This document shows, piece by piece, positions 46,921-59,575 of a stretch of 64,000 nucleotides of DNA; the stretch's first letter is position 1; each line of letters opens with the position of its first letter. The stretch is taken from assembly GCA_018398815.1 (NCBI GenBank), contig CM031610.1, positions 35,687,139 to 35,751,138 of the forward strand. Direction: 5' to 3'. Source of the stretch: Conus ventricosus. Lineage: Eukaryota > Mollusca > Gastropoda > Neogastropoda > Conidae. The notes under the pieces are model-generated. The model was not told the origin of the DNA. It saw nothing but the letters and a program-made list of their open reading frames with translations, and did not search any database. Both the position numbers and the translations under genes were made by a program.

Positions 46921-47126
46921 TATTCTTAGGTTTGATACAGTCACAACAGGCATAGCATATCACTGTCCCAAAACTGATGTCATGTGCTCATCACATACTT
47001 ACAACTGTAGTTTCCGCGCCGGTTTTTACACCTTTTGATTTTATTTTACATCCCTTGATGCAGAGGCAACAGTCATATCTATATCTATCTATCTATCTAT
47101 CTGTGTGTGTGTATATATATATATAT

Positions 47127-47169
<43 letters not shown>

Positions 47170-48052
47170 CCATGTCTGTCTCTATATATATATGCAAGTA
47201 GAGTGCATCTCATGTTTGGTGCATCCTGTAAGCACTTGGGTGCTGGTAGTGTACAAATTTATTCTACACAAGTGTAATGCTGAAATGTTGCAAAAACGTG
47301 TTCCGTTTTGAAACTGGTATTTATAGGTATCTTCACCATACTCGGAGCACACAGGCATGAAAGCCTGAATTCCATATAACCCTTTCCTTCTTCAGTGACT
47401 TTTTTCAAAATGCAAATTTGATGAAAAAAGACAGTGACCAAAAAATGAAATGTCAGAATGTATGCAAAGGATAGCCACCATGAAAGGATGGGACTTCTAG
47501 CTGATGAGGACATTGAGACATGTCTCTTCAAGTTTCTCTGTAAACAAAACAGATGCCTGACAGCAGGGTACAGATGATGCTCGACAGACGGTCATGCACA
47601 TGATTGTCAGCCAACAGGAAGGAATGCCCAAGGGGATAACGATAAACACTCATGTAACAATACCCTTGTTTTAAGTGTGATTTCAGTGCCCAGTCCAATC
47701 CAGTTCAATTCAATCACTTTTTTTACCTCAGAATAGAAATTACATTTTGGTTGCTTACGCACCCGTCAAAAGCAGACCATGTGAACAGATGAAGAAAAAA
47801 ACAAATTTAAATGTGCGTGGTTTTTATTTAAAGCAGTTAAGCATTATTGCCAGAGTAGCACACATATTTCATTTTAGAATAAATCTTTACAGGCACATAC
47901 GTGTGTGAATGCATGCACTCCACCCCCACCCTCACCCCTCCACCTTTGTCCTAAAGCACATACACATAGCACTGGGACAAACCAGAACACACAGAATGTA
48001 CTCACAGATACATGAAGGGGCACACATGTCCGTCATACAGCCTCCTCTTTCC

Positions 48053-48119
<67 letters not shown>

Positions 48120-50794
48120 CCTCTCTCTCTCTCATCTCTCTCTCTCTCTCTCTCTTTCTCTCTCCATTTTACCAAATGTCATCTGTGACAAGAGCTGCAG
48201 TTCAGATAATAAATTTAGTTGGGGGTTGAACTTTTTCTAGATCGGTCAGTTTTCCATTTCATAGTCCGAAATTGTCTTCCAAGAGGTGGAGGCTCAAACA
48301 GATTTGCGAAGACAGGACTTCCATCACCTGTGATGTACCTATGTGATATGACTTTCATCACCTGTGATGTACCTATGTGATGTACCTAGCCTTGCCTGGC
48401 ACATGACATTTGTACAACAGACACAGGCTCCACCACTGGTTATTTTTCCTCCTACATTCCTTTAGTTTTAGAGTATTAACATGGAATGATGAGTGTGTCG
48501 TCAGCAATCAGAGAAATACGTTTTGTAGTTGTTGGTTTTGTCCCTTCATGAACTTGAAATTTAAATAGGGTAACAACTTGCTAGACATTTATTGAACTTG
48601 AAATTTAAATAGGGTAACAAATTGTTGGACATTGATTTTATCTTCCTGTGGTCCCATTTTGAAGGTTCATTCTTCAGAGTTTATACAGTTTGTACAATTT
48701 GTGGGAAAAGAAAAAAGAAAAGTGATTTTATTGCAATTCTTTGGGGGGGGGGGGGGGGGGGGTTGGTTTAAAAAAAAACTTAAGAATTGCAATAAATTAT
48801 TTTTCTGGTGACAGTGTAGCAGTTGGGCCTCCAGCATTACATTGTTTGACTCCATGTTTAGAGTAACTTGCCCCTTTCATCCTGTCCTTGCTCCTTGTCG
48901 CACCACCATCCCACACCCTAGTCCCCACTTTCTTTGAAAGAGTGTGTGTGTGTGTGTGTGTTTACGTGTGCACGCATGTGTTTGTGTGTGTGTGTATGAA
49001 TGAGTTTTCCTCATCTTGGTAGAGGCTTTTCCTTATCTAGAGCAAGACAAGGGAAGGAGGACACCAATGCTGGGAGAAAAGATGTGGCACACTCGTTAAG
49101 TTTAGAATCCAGGGAAGGTGGTGATGATTGGGAAGGGTGAGGAGGGAAAATCATCACCTTGGGCATCTTTGCATCGCTACCACCTAGTGTCAGGTATATA
49201 TGATGTGAAAGTTTCTGCCGTTGAAATGTTGGTGCATTGGGTGTTCACCCGATATTTGTCTGAGGTTGTGTGCATCAGTAGGACTAACACCATGTGACTC
49301 CATTGCATCCTGCTGCTTTTACCATCTAACTGTGAGGTGAAAACAGCAACTGTGTTTTCATTCTCAAGGGGGAGATTCCAGAAAACGCACACACACAAGC
49401 GCATGCACACACTTTCTGATTGAGTGAAACTGAGTTACTGTCAGATTAACTGTACGGTATGCATGCACACATGCATTCACACACACATTCATATACACAC
49501 ACAGAATGAAGCTCATGTTATAGTGTGATTGTGAATTCTCTCCGTTCCCCTCCCACAACACTGCGGCCCATGACCTTTGCTAGATTGACTTCCGTTGATA
49601 CTGTCAGCAGCTATAGGACACTCTGAGCTAAGACTTAACCTGATCTGCTCTGTAGCTGGTACGCAGCAGACAGAGCTTGGGAACCATGTGGCCTCAGGAA
49701 TAGAAAGCTGTGTCGAGTGTTTGACACAGGCTGCTGCCTGAAGCCTACATCAGATTGTCGCGTTGCCAATCCTGCGTTGTGTTGGGCATCACCATGCACC
49801 TGTCAAAACAAGTCTTCCTCCAGAAAGCAAGGTCAGACTCCGAATGATGACCTGGTGAAAAGGAGGCAAGACTCCAAGACTGGGTGTGGGACTGCTTACA
49901 CTGCAAGGCGAGGCCAACGTTCGTTGCATGTAGATGTCTCTCTCGCCTAAGAAGTTTGCTCTACCTCGCATTTTTTTGTGGTGAGAATGACACCCAACTA
50001 ACTTTGTGTTTGGCTGGGATGCAAACAGCAACAACATGATTGTGTATTTTAAAATCTTTTGCTGCCTCCTCAGCAATTAGTGCTATGCTGCTGCTGTTGT
50101 TTTTTTGGTTTTTTTTTTTTTTTTTTTTAATCATATTTATTGCTTGATAGCAAACATGACACTTACAACATTTGGGCCAGTGTTATCTCACCCCTATTTT
50201 GTCCTCATTCTGTCCAGTATGCTACTTATGTAAATTGTTTTTCTACCCCTTGCCCTTCTCTGATTCTCTCTCACTCTCTTTCTCTGTCCCTCTTTCTCGT
50301 TCTTGCTCTCCGTTTCCAGTTCCTAGTGTACTTTCAAAGTATTGATAAAGAATTACATATATATATATATGTAGATATAATTTTCAGTTTCGGAGAAAGA
50401 AAGGTTAAGGTGAGGGGAAAAGGCATTAACCTTGAAAACCTTTCAGTTTGGGATAGGCTTCACATACTGTGAAAATCTCAATAACAAATCTGGATTTTTT
50501 TTTCATTTAAAATTCTAGTTGAGGTTAATTAGTAACAAAAGGAAGCAGTCATCGTATGGGTAGAACAGTTGCCTGTGCAGATAATCTTGATTTTAAACCA
50601 TTCACAGAGTCAGATTTTAGGGGTGTGAAAACCCTCTGTTCACCCAGAGGTACATGGGTACCTAATTCAGTTCAGGAAAGGTTAAGGCAGTGGAAGGAGA
50701 GGGATGGGTACCACCTTCATCTTCCTACATCCTTGAGAGAGTGAGCCACTGACAATTCACAGTCCATGCGGCCAATATCCTGTGGGAAGATGCA
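46921..50794. other. 3.87 kb segment present only on the right arm
   Basis: The left arm joins directly across it at about 19,330 with an AAATATA-like junction and no target-site duplication. Contents: TATC/TA microsatellite (47,085-47,200), CT tract (48,055-48,175), a small tandem repeat of CATCACCTGTGATGTACC (48,320-48,380), a tandem pair with TTGAACTTGAAATTTAAATA (48,550-48,625), a G run (48,743-48,762), GT tract (48,940-48,995) and a T run (50,100-50,128). No gene recognised; a 77-codon frame at 49,717 has no known domain. Confidence 0.85.
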
Positions 50795-52700
50795 AAATAT
50801 ACTTGATCAAAGGAGGGTATTAGCATCATAATGTTTGTTTTCATAGGTTGCTGTTTTCAGTTTGCTTCTTTTTTTCTCATTACTTTCACTTCAGATGTGT
50901 TTATGTGAGTGTTCCCTAAAGTCTTACCCTACCTCCTACCCTCCACCTACACTGTTTTTGCTGACACAGTCTCACAGCCACCCGTCCAAACAGTACCACT
51001 TCTCCCCTGTCCCCACCCATCAATTGTTCTGTTCCCAGTCCCCTTTTAACCAGTGGATAAAAATCGTACTGCAGCTCTTGCACAGTTGATGGAATGGAAT
51101 CATCCACAATTATCTGTAATGTGGACATGGATTTTAGGCTGGAAGACTCCCAGAAATTGTTTGAACCCCGATTCTTGAATCTCTGAAAGGATGCACTGAA
51201 TTTTCTGGATTCTTTGTTCCTGTTTCCACACACACTATCCCAGCTGTGACATGACCTTATTTTCACAAACGTAATTAAGTGATTACATTGACCTGCAACA
51301 GAGGAGACGGAATGAACTCATGCAGGTGGCTGTTCGAAAGAGTTGTCCACCTGCTGTCGAGTTCCTGGTTCTCTGCAACAGATTTGAGAGGGTTAGGGTA
51401 GGATAGAGTGGGGTGTTGGTGCACTTGTCAGAAACTTAGTATTGATCAGTGTCACATTAAAAAAAATTAAAAAAAGAAAGAAAAACTTGTAACTGATTGT
51501 TGGGCTTCTGATCTGCCACCAGTGGAGGAAAACTATTTACAGAATACAAACCTGACTTGATTTTGTGTTTCTTTGTGATTCGTCATAGGTTAAACATAAA
51601 CTAGTTGAAGCTTGGCTGGATGTTACACAACTGCCACAGAACCATTTTCAACTGTAGTTCACAGAACTGCTGAGCAAATTCAGATGTTTTCTGTGTTTAA
51701 TGTTACACATTTTCAGCTTATGTTTACTTTTGGAAATGCATCATTTTTTATGTTTCATATTTTCTTTGTATCACAGTGTCTGTTCATTTATGAAGCAACA
51801 GAAGAACCAGTTACAGTGGGGTTTTTTTTGTCAGTTAGGTCAAGTTATAAAGTTCATGTGTCAATTTTGCTATATTGAATTTTTTATTAAGTGGTATTGT
51901 TTTTAGAGAGGAAACAGAAAATAGTGAATTGTGAGCAGATTTGAAGTCTGCTAATACAGTGATCTAAAAATCTGTTGTAAGTTTAATTCATGAATTTGAT
52001 TTTTTTTTTTTTTAATTAAAAATGTTCAAAAGAGTAGTCGAATATATATATATAGTTCATTGGAACAGGTTTTAAGTGGCATTAGCATATTGTAGCAACA
52101 CAAGATGCGCCTGTTTGTTATTCTGTATCTTCCTTCACGCGCAGTCAGTTTCAGTTGATAAGTCACTCTGTGGGGGAGCGACCAATAATCTGATGCAGTT
52201 CAAGCTATGGGGCATTAGGACGGTGGTACCCTTACTGTCTGGATAGATTTTAGGTTTGACACTTCAGGAGACAAACATGAACTTGTGTCCTTCTTTTCTG
52301 AACTTTGTTAATAAAAAATGTTATACATGACAAACAAGCATAAAAATTAAAATAGTTGGATTTGTCAAAGGATTTGGGCCTCACTATCTGTTTCCGAGTC
52401 ATCTCCGATGGTGTTGTAGCCCTTGTTTTCGAGACATCTCGTAAGTTTTCCTGAGTGAGTGATACGTTTGTGCGCATACTTAACGTTCACATGACAAAGT
52501 TGCATTTTCTACAAGATTGATCAAATACATCAGTTTTGTTGCCATGAAATGGTGATCTTTTCAGCTTTTTTTTTGTTTTTTTTTAACATGCCCTGAGTTA
52601 ATGCTGCACACAGGACTTTGATGTGTTGTCTTGTTCAAGCACTCCACCCACCATCCACAGAACTAAGGGAAAGGATCATGGAAAGTAAATTTACTTCTCT
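50795..52700. other. Right-arm 3' flank, no gene recognised
   Basis: Counterpart of 17,450-19,330 on the left arm. AT-moderate sequence with A/T runs and no recognised domain. Confidence 0.5.
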
Positions 52701-52754
52701 CGAGTCCTCTTCTTTTCTGGCTACTTACCATCAGAACGGCTACCCTGTCCTGTG

Positions 52755-53030
52755 ACATGCTCTCTGCTCCTCTCTTTCTCCTTCCTTCCCCCTCCCTCTC
52801 TCTTCCCTCCATCTCTCTTTCTCTCTCTCTCCTCCTCCCTCCTTCTCCCCCCCCCCCCCCCCCCCCCCCCCCTTCTAGTATGTGTATGCCTCTCCGCTGC
52901 CTTTCTCCCTCCACTCCCTCTCTCTCTCCTCCCCTCTCTCTTTCTCTCCTTCCCGCCTCCACCCCTCTCCCTCCTCCGCCCCCTCCCCTCCTCCCTCCCC
53001 TCCCCACTCTCTGTCATCTCACCGCCCCCA
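52755..53030. repeat. Polypyrimidine (C/CT) tract
   Basis: Reverse complement of the left-arm polypurine tract; serine/proline frames are artefacts. Confidence 0.9.
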
Positions 53031-53458
53031 CACCACCAGAGAGCAAGTTCTTATTACAGTGAATGTCTGTGTACTTTCCTTCATTGTAAAGCATTCCGCG
53101 TTGAATTTTCTACAACTTACTCTTCATTACTATGATCATCACTGCATGTAAGTGTCCCAGTTGTCTCTCATGTCATGCCACTTCAGCATGTGGACATTAC
53201 CTTCAGCCCTTATCCGAACTCTTCACCACTCCAAGTCCCTCAATTCCGGTCGTGGCCACACTTTTTGATTTGAAAGTGACCTGACAATAACATGATTGAT
53301 AGTTCAGTATGTCAAAGCGTCCATGGATTCATGTCCCAGCAGTGTATCCTGACCTGTCGGAGAAGGTGATTGACCGGCTTGCATTGTCACGTCTGGCTGA
53401 AAAGACGTTTTAACTGAGGTTAGTTGTCCGTCTACTTGATTGGAGAAATGTGAAGTTT

Positions 53459-54045
53459 TGATCAGCAAGTTGAATTTGTTGGTCTATGTAGTCCTTTCTG
53501 TAGAGAGAAAAAAAAGGTAGTGGCAGAGACTGTTTGGTTAGGTTTTGGCAACTCCTTGGGTCTTTGTGTGTGTGTATATGCGAGGGGGGGGGGGGTGCTA
53601 GTGTTTGATTTTTCTTTTGAAGGAGGAAAACAAGTCAACTTTGTTTCGCACAGATGCATGTCTAGATATGTGCATGTCTGTTTCGTACCATGAAGACAAA
53701 AAGGAAGTACTTACAGAGATGTAGTGTCCATAAACAAATCTGACCTTATCAAAATTGGAGAGGTAATAGTCAGGAACCTGATATCAGCAATCTATGCTCA
53801 GGACAAAATATAAGGAAACAAGTGAATGATAATAGATAATTACTTGAGAGACTAAGCAAATGATGGCAGTGTTGCTCTCATTTCTGATTTTGGCTGACAT
53901 TAGCAAATTTAGGAATTAACAGAGCGCCAAGATTGCTAGGCTTAGTGAATAAGGTTGGTCTTATTTTAAAGTGGCAGTGACATGTGAAGTTGAGGAGCTG
54001 AAGTTAACTGCATGATTTCACCATCTGTGGTTTGTTTTGATGTGG

Positions 54046-54081
<36 letters not shown>

Positions 54082-54386
54082 CATATTCCAGTGGGCTGCT
54101 GCCGAAAGGTAAACAGCCACTGCCCTTCTATACATAGAAGATTAGAATAATGCCTGACTGTTTAGTTGGGGTTTTTTGTGTGTGTGTGTTTGTGGGTTGT
54201 TTTTGTTTGGCTGCTAATTATGTGTTTGTGTGTTTCTCTTAAATGGATGGTGAAAAATTAAGGCTTGATATACATGCCTGTGATGTCAAATGTACATGAG
54301 TACCAGGTAGACACACAGGGCAGTTGAGGCTTCATCTTCCACTAAATCAGGTGTTTGTCACAGACTGGTTTTCTCGTAACACTGAG
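53459..54386. other. No gene recognised; GT microsatellite
   Basis: Sequence beyond the outer end of the duplication with a (GT)n at about 54,050-54,078. No domain on either strand. Confidence 0.5.
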
Positions 54387-54396
54387 AATGTCAACT

Positions 54397-55280
54397 ACCA
54401 GCCGCCGTGGTGAAGTGGTTAGCGTCCCGGCTGGGAAGTCGTGGGTTCGAATCCCATCAGAGTCATGAGGGTTTTTCTGCCCCGACCGGCTCCAACCCAG
54501 AGTTGAGTTTGCTGCGGACTCAATTGGGAAGACTGGGACCACACAGTCGAGTTTCATCCACTTAATGGATGCGTTTCTGAGAGTGTTGCTCAAATTTCCT
54601 GACTAACACTGCAGGGGCCTGTATCTCTCGGGCCTGGTTGACGCCGGGATATATTATGAAAGGAAGCATAGAGTACAGCCCTGTCATGTAGTCTCAGACC
54701 GAAATGGAAATCCGTAGCATCCTCTTAATCATCCTCATTCTCATCGATCAGCTTTTTTTTTTTTAAAGAAAAAAAAAGCATTTAAAAGTTTTTTTTAAAT
54801 CTCGAAGTCTGTGGCCATTCATGCCCTGCTCTCATGGTGACCTCAATTTCGATGTCCTCTCCATGTCTGTAGTCTTGGTTTGGTTCCTTCCGGGTCACCG
54901 GTATCGGCGAGTCCATGGGGACTGTCGGACAGACGTGGTGGCGCCCTCCGGAGGGAGAGCTCACTCACGCCGGCTCCGCGACTAAGCAATTATTGTCGTC
55001 AGTAGGGGGCTTAGTAGGTGGTGACCTGCGTATATTAGAACAGGCGCCACTGAACACCACCGAAGTGGCTCGGCAGCATTGCAGTGTCTCCTCCGGTGGG
55101 TTGCCTCTTGACGACTTGACATTGACTGCTCCTTGTGGATTGCCAGTGCTGGGGCTGCGGCTGGGCCGACCGGGCTGTGACTGTGGACGGGGTGTCGGAA
55201 TGAGCGGCGTGGTGTCGGAATGAGCGGCGTGGGTGCACTGCCTCTGAAGTGGCGCAGAGTTTGGAAAGCTTAAAAAAAAA
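54397..55280 (+). mobile_element. Long tRNA-headed retroposon, 884 bp
   Basis: A tRNA-like head with A-box TGGTGAAGTGGTTAGCG and B-box GGTTCGAATCCC (54,444-54,455) begins just after AATGTCAACT (54,387-54,396). The same 10 bp recur at 55,281-55,290 directly after a poly(A) run, giving a clean target-site duplication. The body includes an internal T/A-rich patch (54,750-54,795) and a strongly GC-rich second half (54,880-55,230) with a tandem GGTGTCGGAATGAGCGGCGT. The 102-codon frame at 54,915 is probably incidental. Confidence 0.82.
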
Positions 55281-55290
55281 AATGTCAACT

Positions 55291-57037
55291 GCTCTCTCTC
55301 TCTCTCTCTCTCTCAGTCTGTCCCTCTCTTTCTATTAGTCTCTCTTTTCTTCTTTTTTTCCTGTTTTTATGTCTCGTTTTTCCCCAAACCCATCCCCACC
55401 CTCTCCCCCTCTCTCTCTCTTTGGCATTTACAGCCTAGACTGGCTGCTGGTGTTATGGATCAGGTGATACATAGAGGTACTGTGTGCTGTATGGTCTGAG
55501 GGCTTGCTTTGGGGGAAAAAAGAGAAAAAAATTAATAATAAAGTCGTTGCTGGCTGCATTTTATTTTAGAAAACGTACACACACACCAACACACACTCAT
55601 GACAAACACACACCAACACACACTCATGACAAACACACACATGCACGGAGGCACGCATATGCGCGCGTGCATGCGTCCGCACAAACGTCACACTGCACTT
55701 CGGCGTTTATTCTCTCAGGAGTGAACATCCAGGTTTATTGTCAATATGTTGCAACAATCTAGTAAGACACATTGCACCATTTTCCTGCATTCCTCTCTCT
55801 CACAGAAAGAACTGAATCAGTGTAGCTGTTTTCCGTTAAAATGTGGACCTGTAGTGAGATTTTTTTTAAGTACAATTTTTTTTGCTGAAGGTTGGTCTTA
55901 CTGAGCTTTGTTTGGCAGGTTGGTTTTTATTCTTGACAGGGGGAGACGCACACACACACACACAGACACAATAACAAGAACAGCAGCAACAAAGGAAAAA
56001 TAGAGGAAAATCCCTCCAAAGTAAACATTCGCGCACACACACATGCATGCATGCACGTGAGTATTCAAGTTCTATTTTGATTTGTCAGCGCACATTTTCG
56101 CCGTAAGACTGAATGACTCCATTGATACCCAACATTTTCACCGGAAGACTGAATGACTCCATTGATGCCCAACATTTTCACCGGAAGACTGCTCTGTGAT
56201 GTACAGTTCCTATGTGCACACCGGAATGATGACATGCCTCCACATGCACTCGGATGGTAGCCCATTTCAGGGGTTTTGTGCCCTTATTCGAGGGTACGGA
56301 GCAGGCAGGTATGAACCTCTTGTATGACAGGTAGGTATCCATGTAAAGCGGCATATGAAGGGACAAAGATGTGAAACTTCACTGGCAAAGGTGCTCCTGA
56401 GAATTGCATGGAATGACCTAATGAACACAAGATGAAAGAATGCACAGCTTGCTGATGGGTTTGGCGGGACATTTGGATGGAGAGGATCATGATATGAGCA
56501 GTGCGTCTCACGATGGCAGTGATTAAAAAAAAAAGTGTGTTGTGGGCACTTTGCTAGGACCGCTGTCATCAGTTATGGGGAAAATGATGTCAAAGGTCAT
56601 GACGTGAAACTTTTGCTCAGTACCTTTTTTTTTTTTGCTTGTTTTCTTTATTTCAGTGGTTTGTTTTTGTTTAATTTTTATCAGTATTGCAGTTCGCTGT
56701 CAAAGTATGCCATTGTGTCTCAGTTATCTACTTGATGTATGGAAATCGGTGTTGTATGTTTAAAATTTGTGTGTTGACTGCAGTGATGTGGCATTTGTTT
56801 CCGTAGATTAATAACTGTGTGTTCCGAGGCCATTCTCACCAGGAGCAGAAGACATTTTCGTTTTGTGAGAATTGCAGCTCTGTGTTTATGTCATATGAAG
56901 ACACTAAATATTCAAAGCTTGCATTGTTGGTTTTGTTTGTGGTAGCTTGTATTGTTGTTTTGTTTGTTGAAAATGTGAGGTAAAATACGAAATAAAGCTC
57001 GTTCTGTTGCCTTTGTTTGTCATGAAACATCAGGTAG
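55291..57037. other. No gene recognised; microsatellites and a 40-bp tandem
   Basis: CT tract (55,291-55,316), CA tracts (55,577-55,640 and 55,950-55,975) and a 40-bp tandem repeat at 56,105-56,190. No coding domain recognised. Confidence 0.6.
56105..56190. repeat. 40-bp tandem repeat, about 2.3 copies
   Basis: The unit contains ACTGAATGACTCCATTGAT and CCCAACATTTTC followed by CCGGAAG; partial units continue on both sides. Confidence 0.85.
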
Positions 57038-57673
57038 AATAATCAGGGGTGGGAATTCTCCTCGGATCCGCGGAATTCCGTGGTAGAAGCAAAAGATTTC
57101 CTCGGATTTGAAATGTTATTTCCTCGGAAAATGAAATTCGCGGAGATAGGGCCTACCTCTTGTTCGGTTACGGTCGATTTCGGTAATCAGATGGCCTGTC
57201 TAGCAGGATACAGTAGGCCTATATCCGGCGCTAAGAACTGTGGGATACATTAAAAAATGGCTTACCGACGAGACATCGTAAAGCGCGGGCTTCAGAAATT
57301 TGACGAAAGCAACATAAAAAATCCATGGAGATGGGAGTGGATGGAGAAGACAGCAGACAACGAAAGGTTGTGTACATTCATGAGAAAAATTCTGGCTCCT
57401 GGACTCGCTTTTTGTTCTCTGTGTGAAAAAGAAGTCAACTACAGTCTAATCCGGTTATAAAAAACTCGGTTACAAGAAAACTCGGTTATTGGAAAGCAAA
57501 AAAAATTTCCCTGCCGAGCGTGTTCTATTTTCTTACTTAGGAAAACTCGGATACAGAAAACTCGCTTACAAGAAAACTCGGCTATTAGAAACACGTTTTG
57601 CTCTCCCCAAGGGAGGGTTTTGCTCGGATACAAGAAAGTTCTGGCGACTGGGGAGGGGAAAAAAAGGATTGGT

Positions 57674-57707
<34 letters not shown>

Positions 57708-58106
57708 AGAGAGGGGTGGGGCGGCGGCAGCGCTATGCAGGATGTGAAAAAACCCACATCTGATAAATGACAGAGGTCACAAACACAATTGTAGTTCATG
57801 ATTAACGCTGACATATGCAAACAAGCGTTCCAATAGAATTGTCCATTGTCTGACTGTCTAGAGCATAGCTGAGCATACAGTACTGTTTTTGTAACTTGTC
57901 CCTTGGTGACGCAAAATAATTATTAAAATACGCGCCGAAAAAAAAACTGCGTCATAACAGAAAGCAAAGTACGCTACAGGCACATGATTAAGAAACTAGC
58001 AAACTTACACAATTTCCTGTCTCCATTCTTGAGTACACAAGACCAATCAAATAGTTTAGAATTTATTTTTACAGAGTGCCTGTGGATTTCTATGACAGGA
58101 GAGAAG

Positions 58107-58384
58107 ATGGCGGAGAAGAAAAAGCCACGAGGCAAGCACTTTCCTTAAAACGTAAAATTGAAATAATTGATGCAGTGGAAAGCAACCCAAAAAAGAGAGG
58201 ACACTAATAGCTGAAGATTTTAAGATTCCCTTGTCCACGCTTTCAAATGTCGTCAAACAGAAAGAGAAATACCTAAAAGAATTTCACAGCAGTGCAACCG
58301 ATCCACGGCACCAAAGGAACAGAGGGCCGGAACATCAAGACATCGACAGCCGGCTTTTGCAGTGGTTCACGCATGCCAGATAAG
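58107..58384 (+). pseudogene. pogo-type transposase N-terminal helix-turn-helix
   Basis: Starts MAEKKK, then in a shifted frame SLKRKIEIIDAVESNPKK, and after another shift TLIAEDFKIPLSTLSNVVKQ, KEKYLKEFH and DIDSRLLQWFTHAR. This is the CENP-B/Tigger DNA-binding arrangement of two helix-turn-helix modules. Two single-base frameshifts break it, and the frame then runs into unrelated sequence and a CT tract at 58,430-58,460. Confidence 0.85.
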
Positions 58385-58428
58385 AATACACGTGTATTCA
58401 TTGCTGTCAGTGTTGGAATTTTGATGTA

Positions 58429-58466
<38 letters not shown>

Positions 58467-58817
58467 CCACACAAACACAACGAAAGTCGTGCGCGCATCT
58501 ACGCTATTTTGCTGATCAGAATGAAGGTATGTTTAAATCCTGTTATCAATTACTTTAATGTCGGTCAGTATTAATTTAGTTTTTACAAGGAATTTTTTTG
58601 TTGTTTTTTTGTTTTTTGTATTACAATTAACATTATAATCACCTCACTGAATACTACTACTAGTCTCTTTGGATCAACAGATGAATGTTTAGTGGTCTGT
58701 TCCAGTCTGTAGTCTTTCTCAAACACACACATCATACACAATAACATGCATAATAACAATAAAATTTCAACTGTTTATTTCTCCTTTAGTACGTGTCGCG
58801 CGCGCGCGTGCGTGTGT

Positions 58818-58853
<36 letters not shown>

Positions 58854-59424
58854 ATGAGAGAGAGAGAGAGAGATCTAAGCCTTTTATACAGTGGTCAGTC
58901 TGGTGGAGGCTGCCTGAAAACAATGAAGTTTCGGGTATGACGGATGAGCTGTTAATGACTGCTCATGGAAGAGAACGATAGAACACAGGGAGGCAGGCCA
59001 GGCAAGCAAAACGAACTGATGATGAAAGGAATTGTTTTAACACCTCTTCCCTTTCCATCTCTGACCCCCACCACCCCCCACCCCACCCCCTGTCTGTCTG
59101 TCTCTCCGTGGGCCTGTATGGACAGTACATATTGTAATACGATGCATGGGCACTGAAAACTTGAACACCTCTGATACATGCACGGATATCAGATTTAAAC
59201 GGGCCTTCTCATGTTCTTTACTTGAAGGGACATTATGCAAACATTTCTTATCAACGAAAATAGACTCAAGGTAGTTATGTATTAATACAGACGATTTTAC
59301 TACAGAAATCGACCCAGAGGGTGCATGTATATGCAGCCGAACACATAAAAGCGAACAAGCTCACTGGTACAGAAGAAAAGGCGCTTCACTGAGGTCAATT
59401 ATAAACTTCAGTTATCAGAAAAAT

Positions 59425-59575
59425 ATTCCAAAGAACTTTCTTATAACCGAGGCCTCGGGTATAAGGAAAATATTTCAAAGAATTTTCTTATAACCGAGGC
59501 CTCGGTTATAAGAAAGATATTCCAAGGAATTTTCTTATAACCGAGGACTCGGATACGAGAAAACTCGGCTATAAG
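59425..59575. repeat. Subterminal palindromic tandem of the pogo element
   Basis: About three units of 57-60 bp with TATTCCAAAGAATTTTCTTA and the palindrome TTATAACCGAGGCCTCGGTT. Such subterminal motifs often bind the transposase. Confidence 0.8.

Larger units (their letters stand above)
39700..53458 (-). repeat. Right arm of inverted duplication
   Basis: Reverse complement of the left arm, with three extra segments: 42,473-43,576 (plus an 11-bp TSD), 45,056-45,465 (plus TTAA) and 46,921-50,794. Together these account for about 5.40 of the 5.46 kb length difference. It begins exactly after the 1000-N gap. Confidence 0.93.

Noticed and set aside
16678..53458. Reading the inverted arms as a true palindromic amplicon
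   Set aside because: Both arms start at N gaps and differ like alleles; haplotig placement is simpler, though not proven.
54915..55223. 102-residue frame in a GC-rich block
   Set aside because: Falls inside the tRNA-headed retroposon; GC-rich sequence keeps frames open and a tandem duplication lies at its end.
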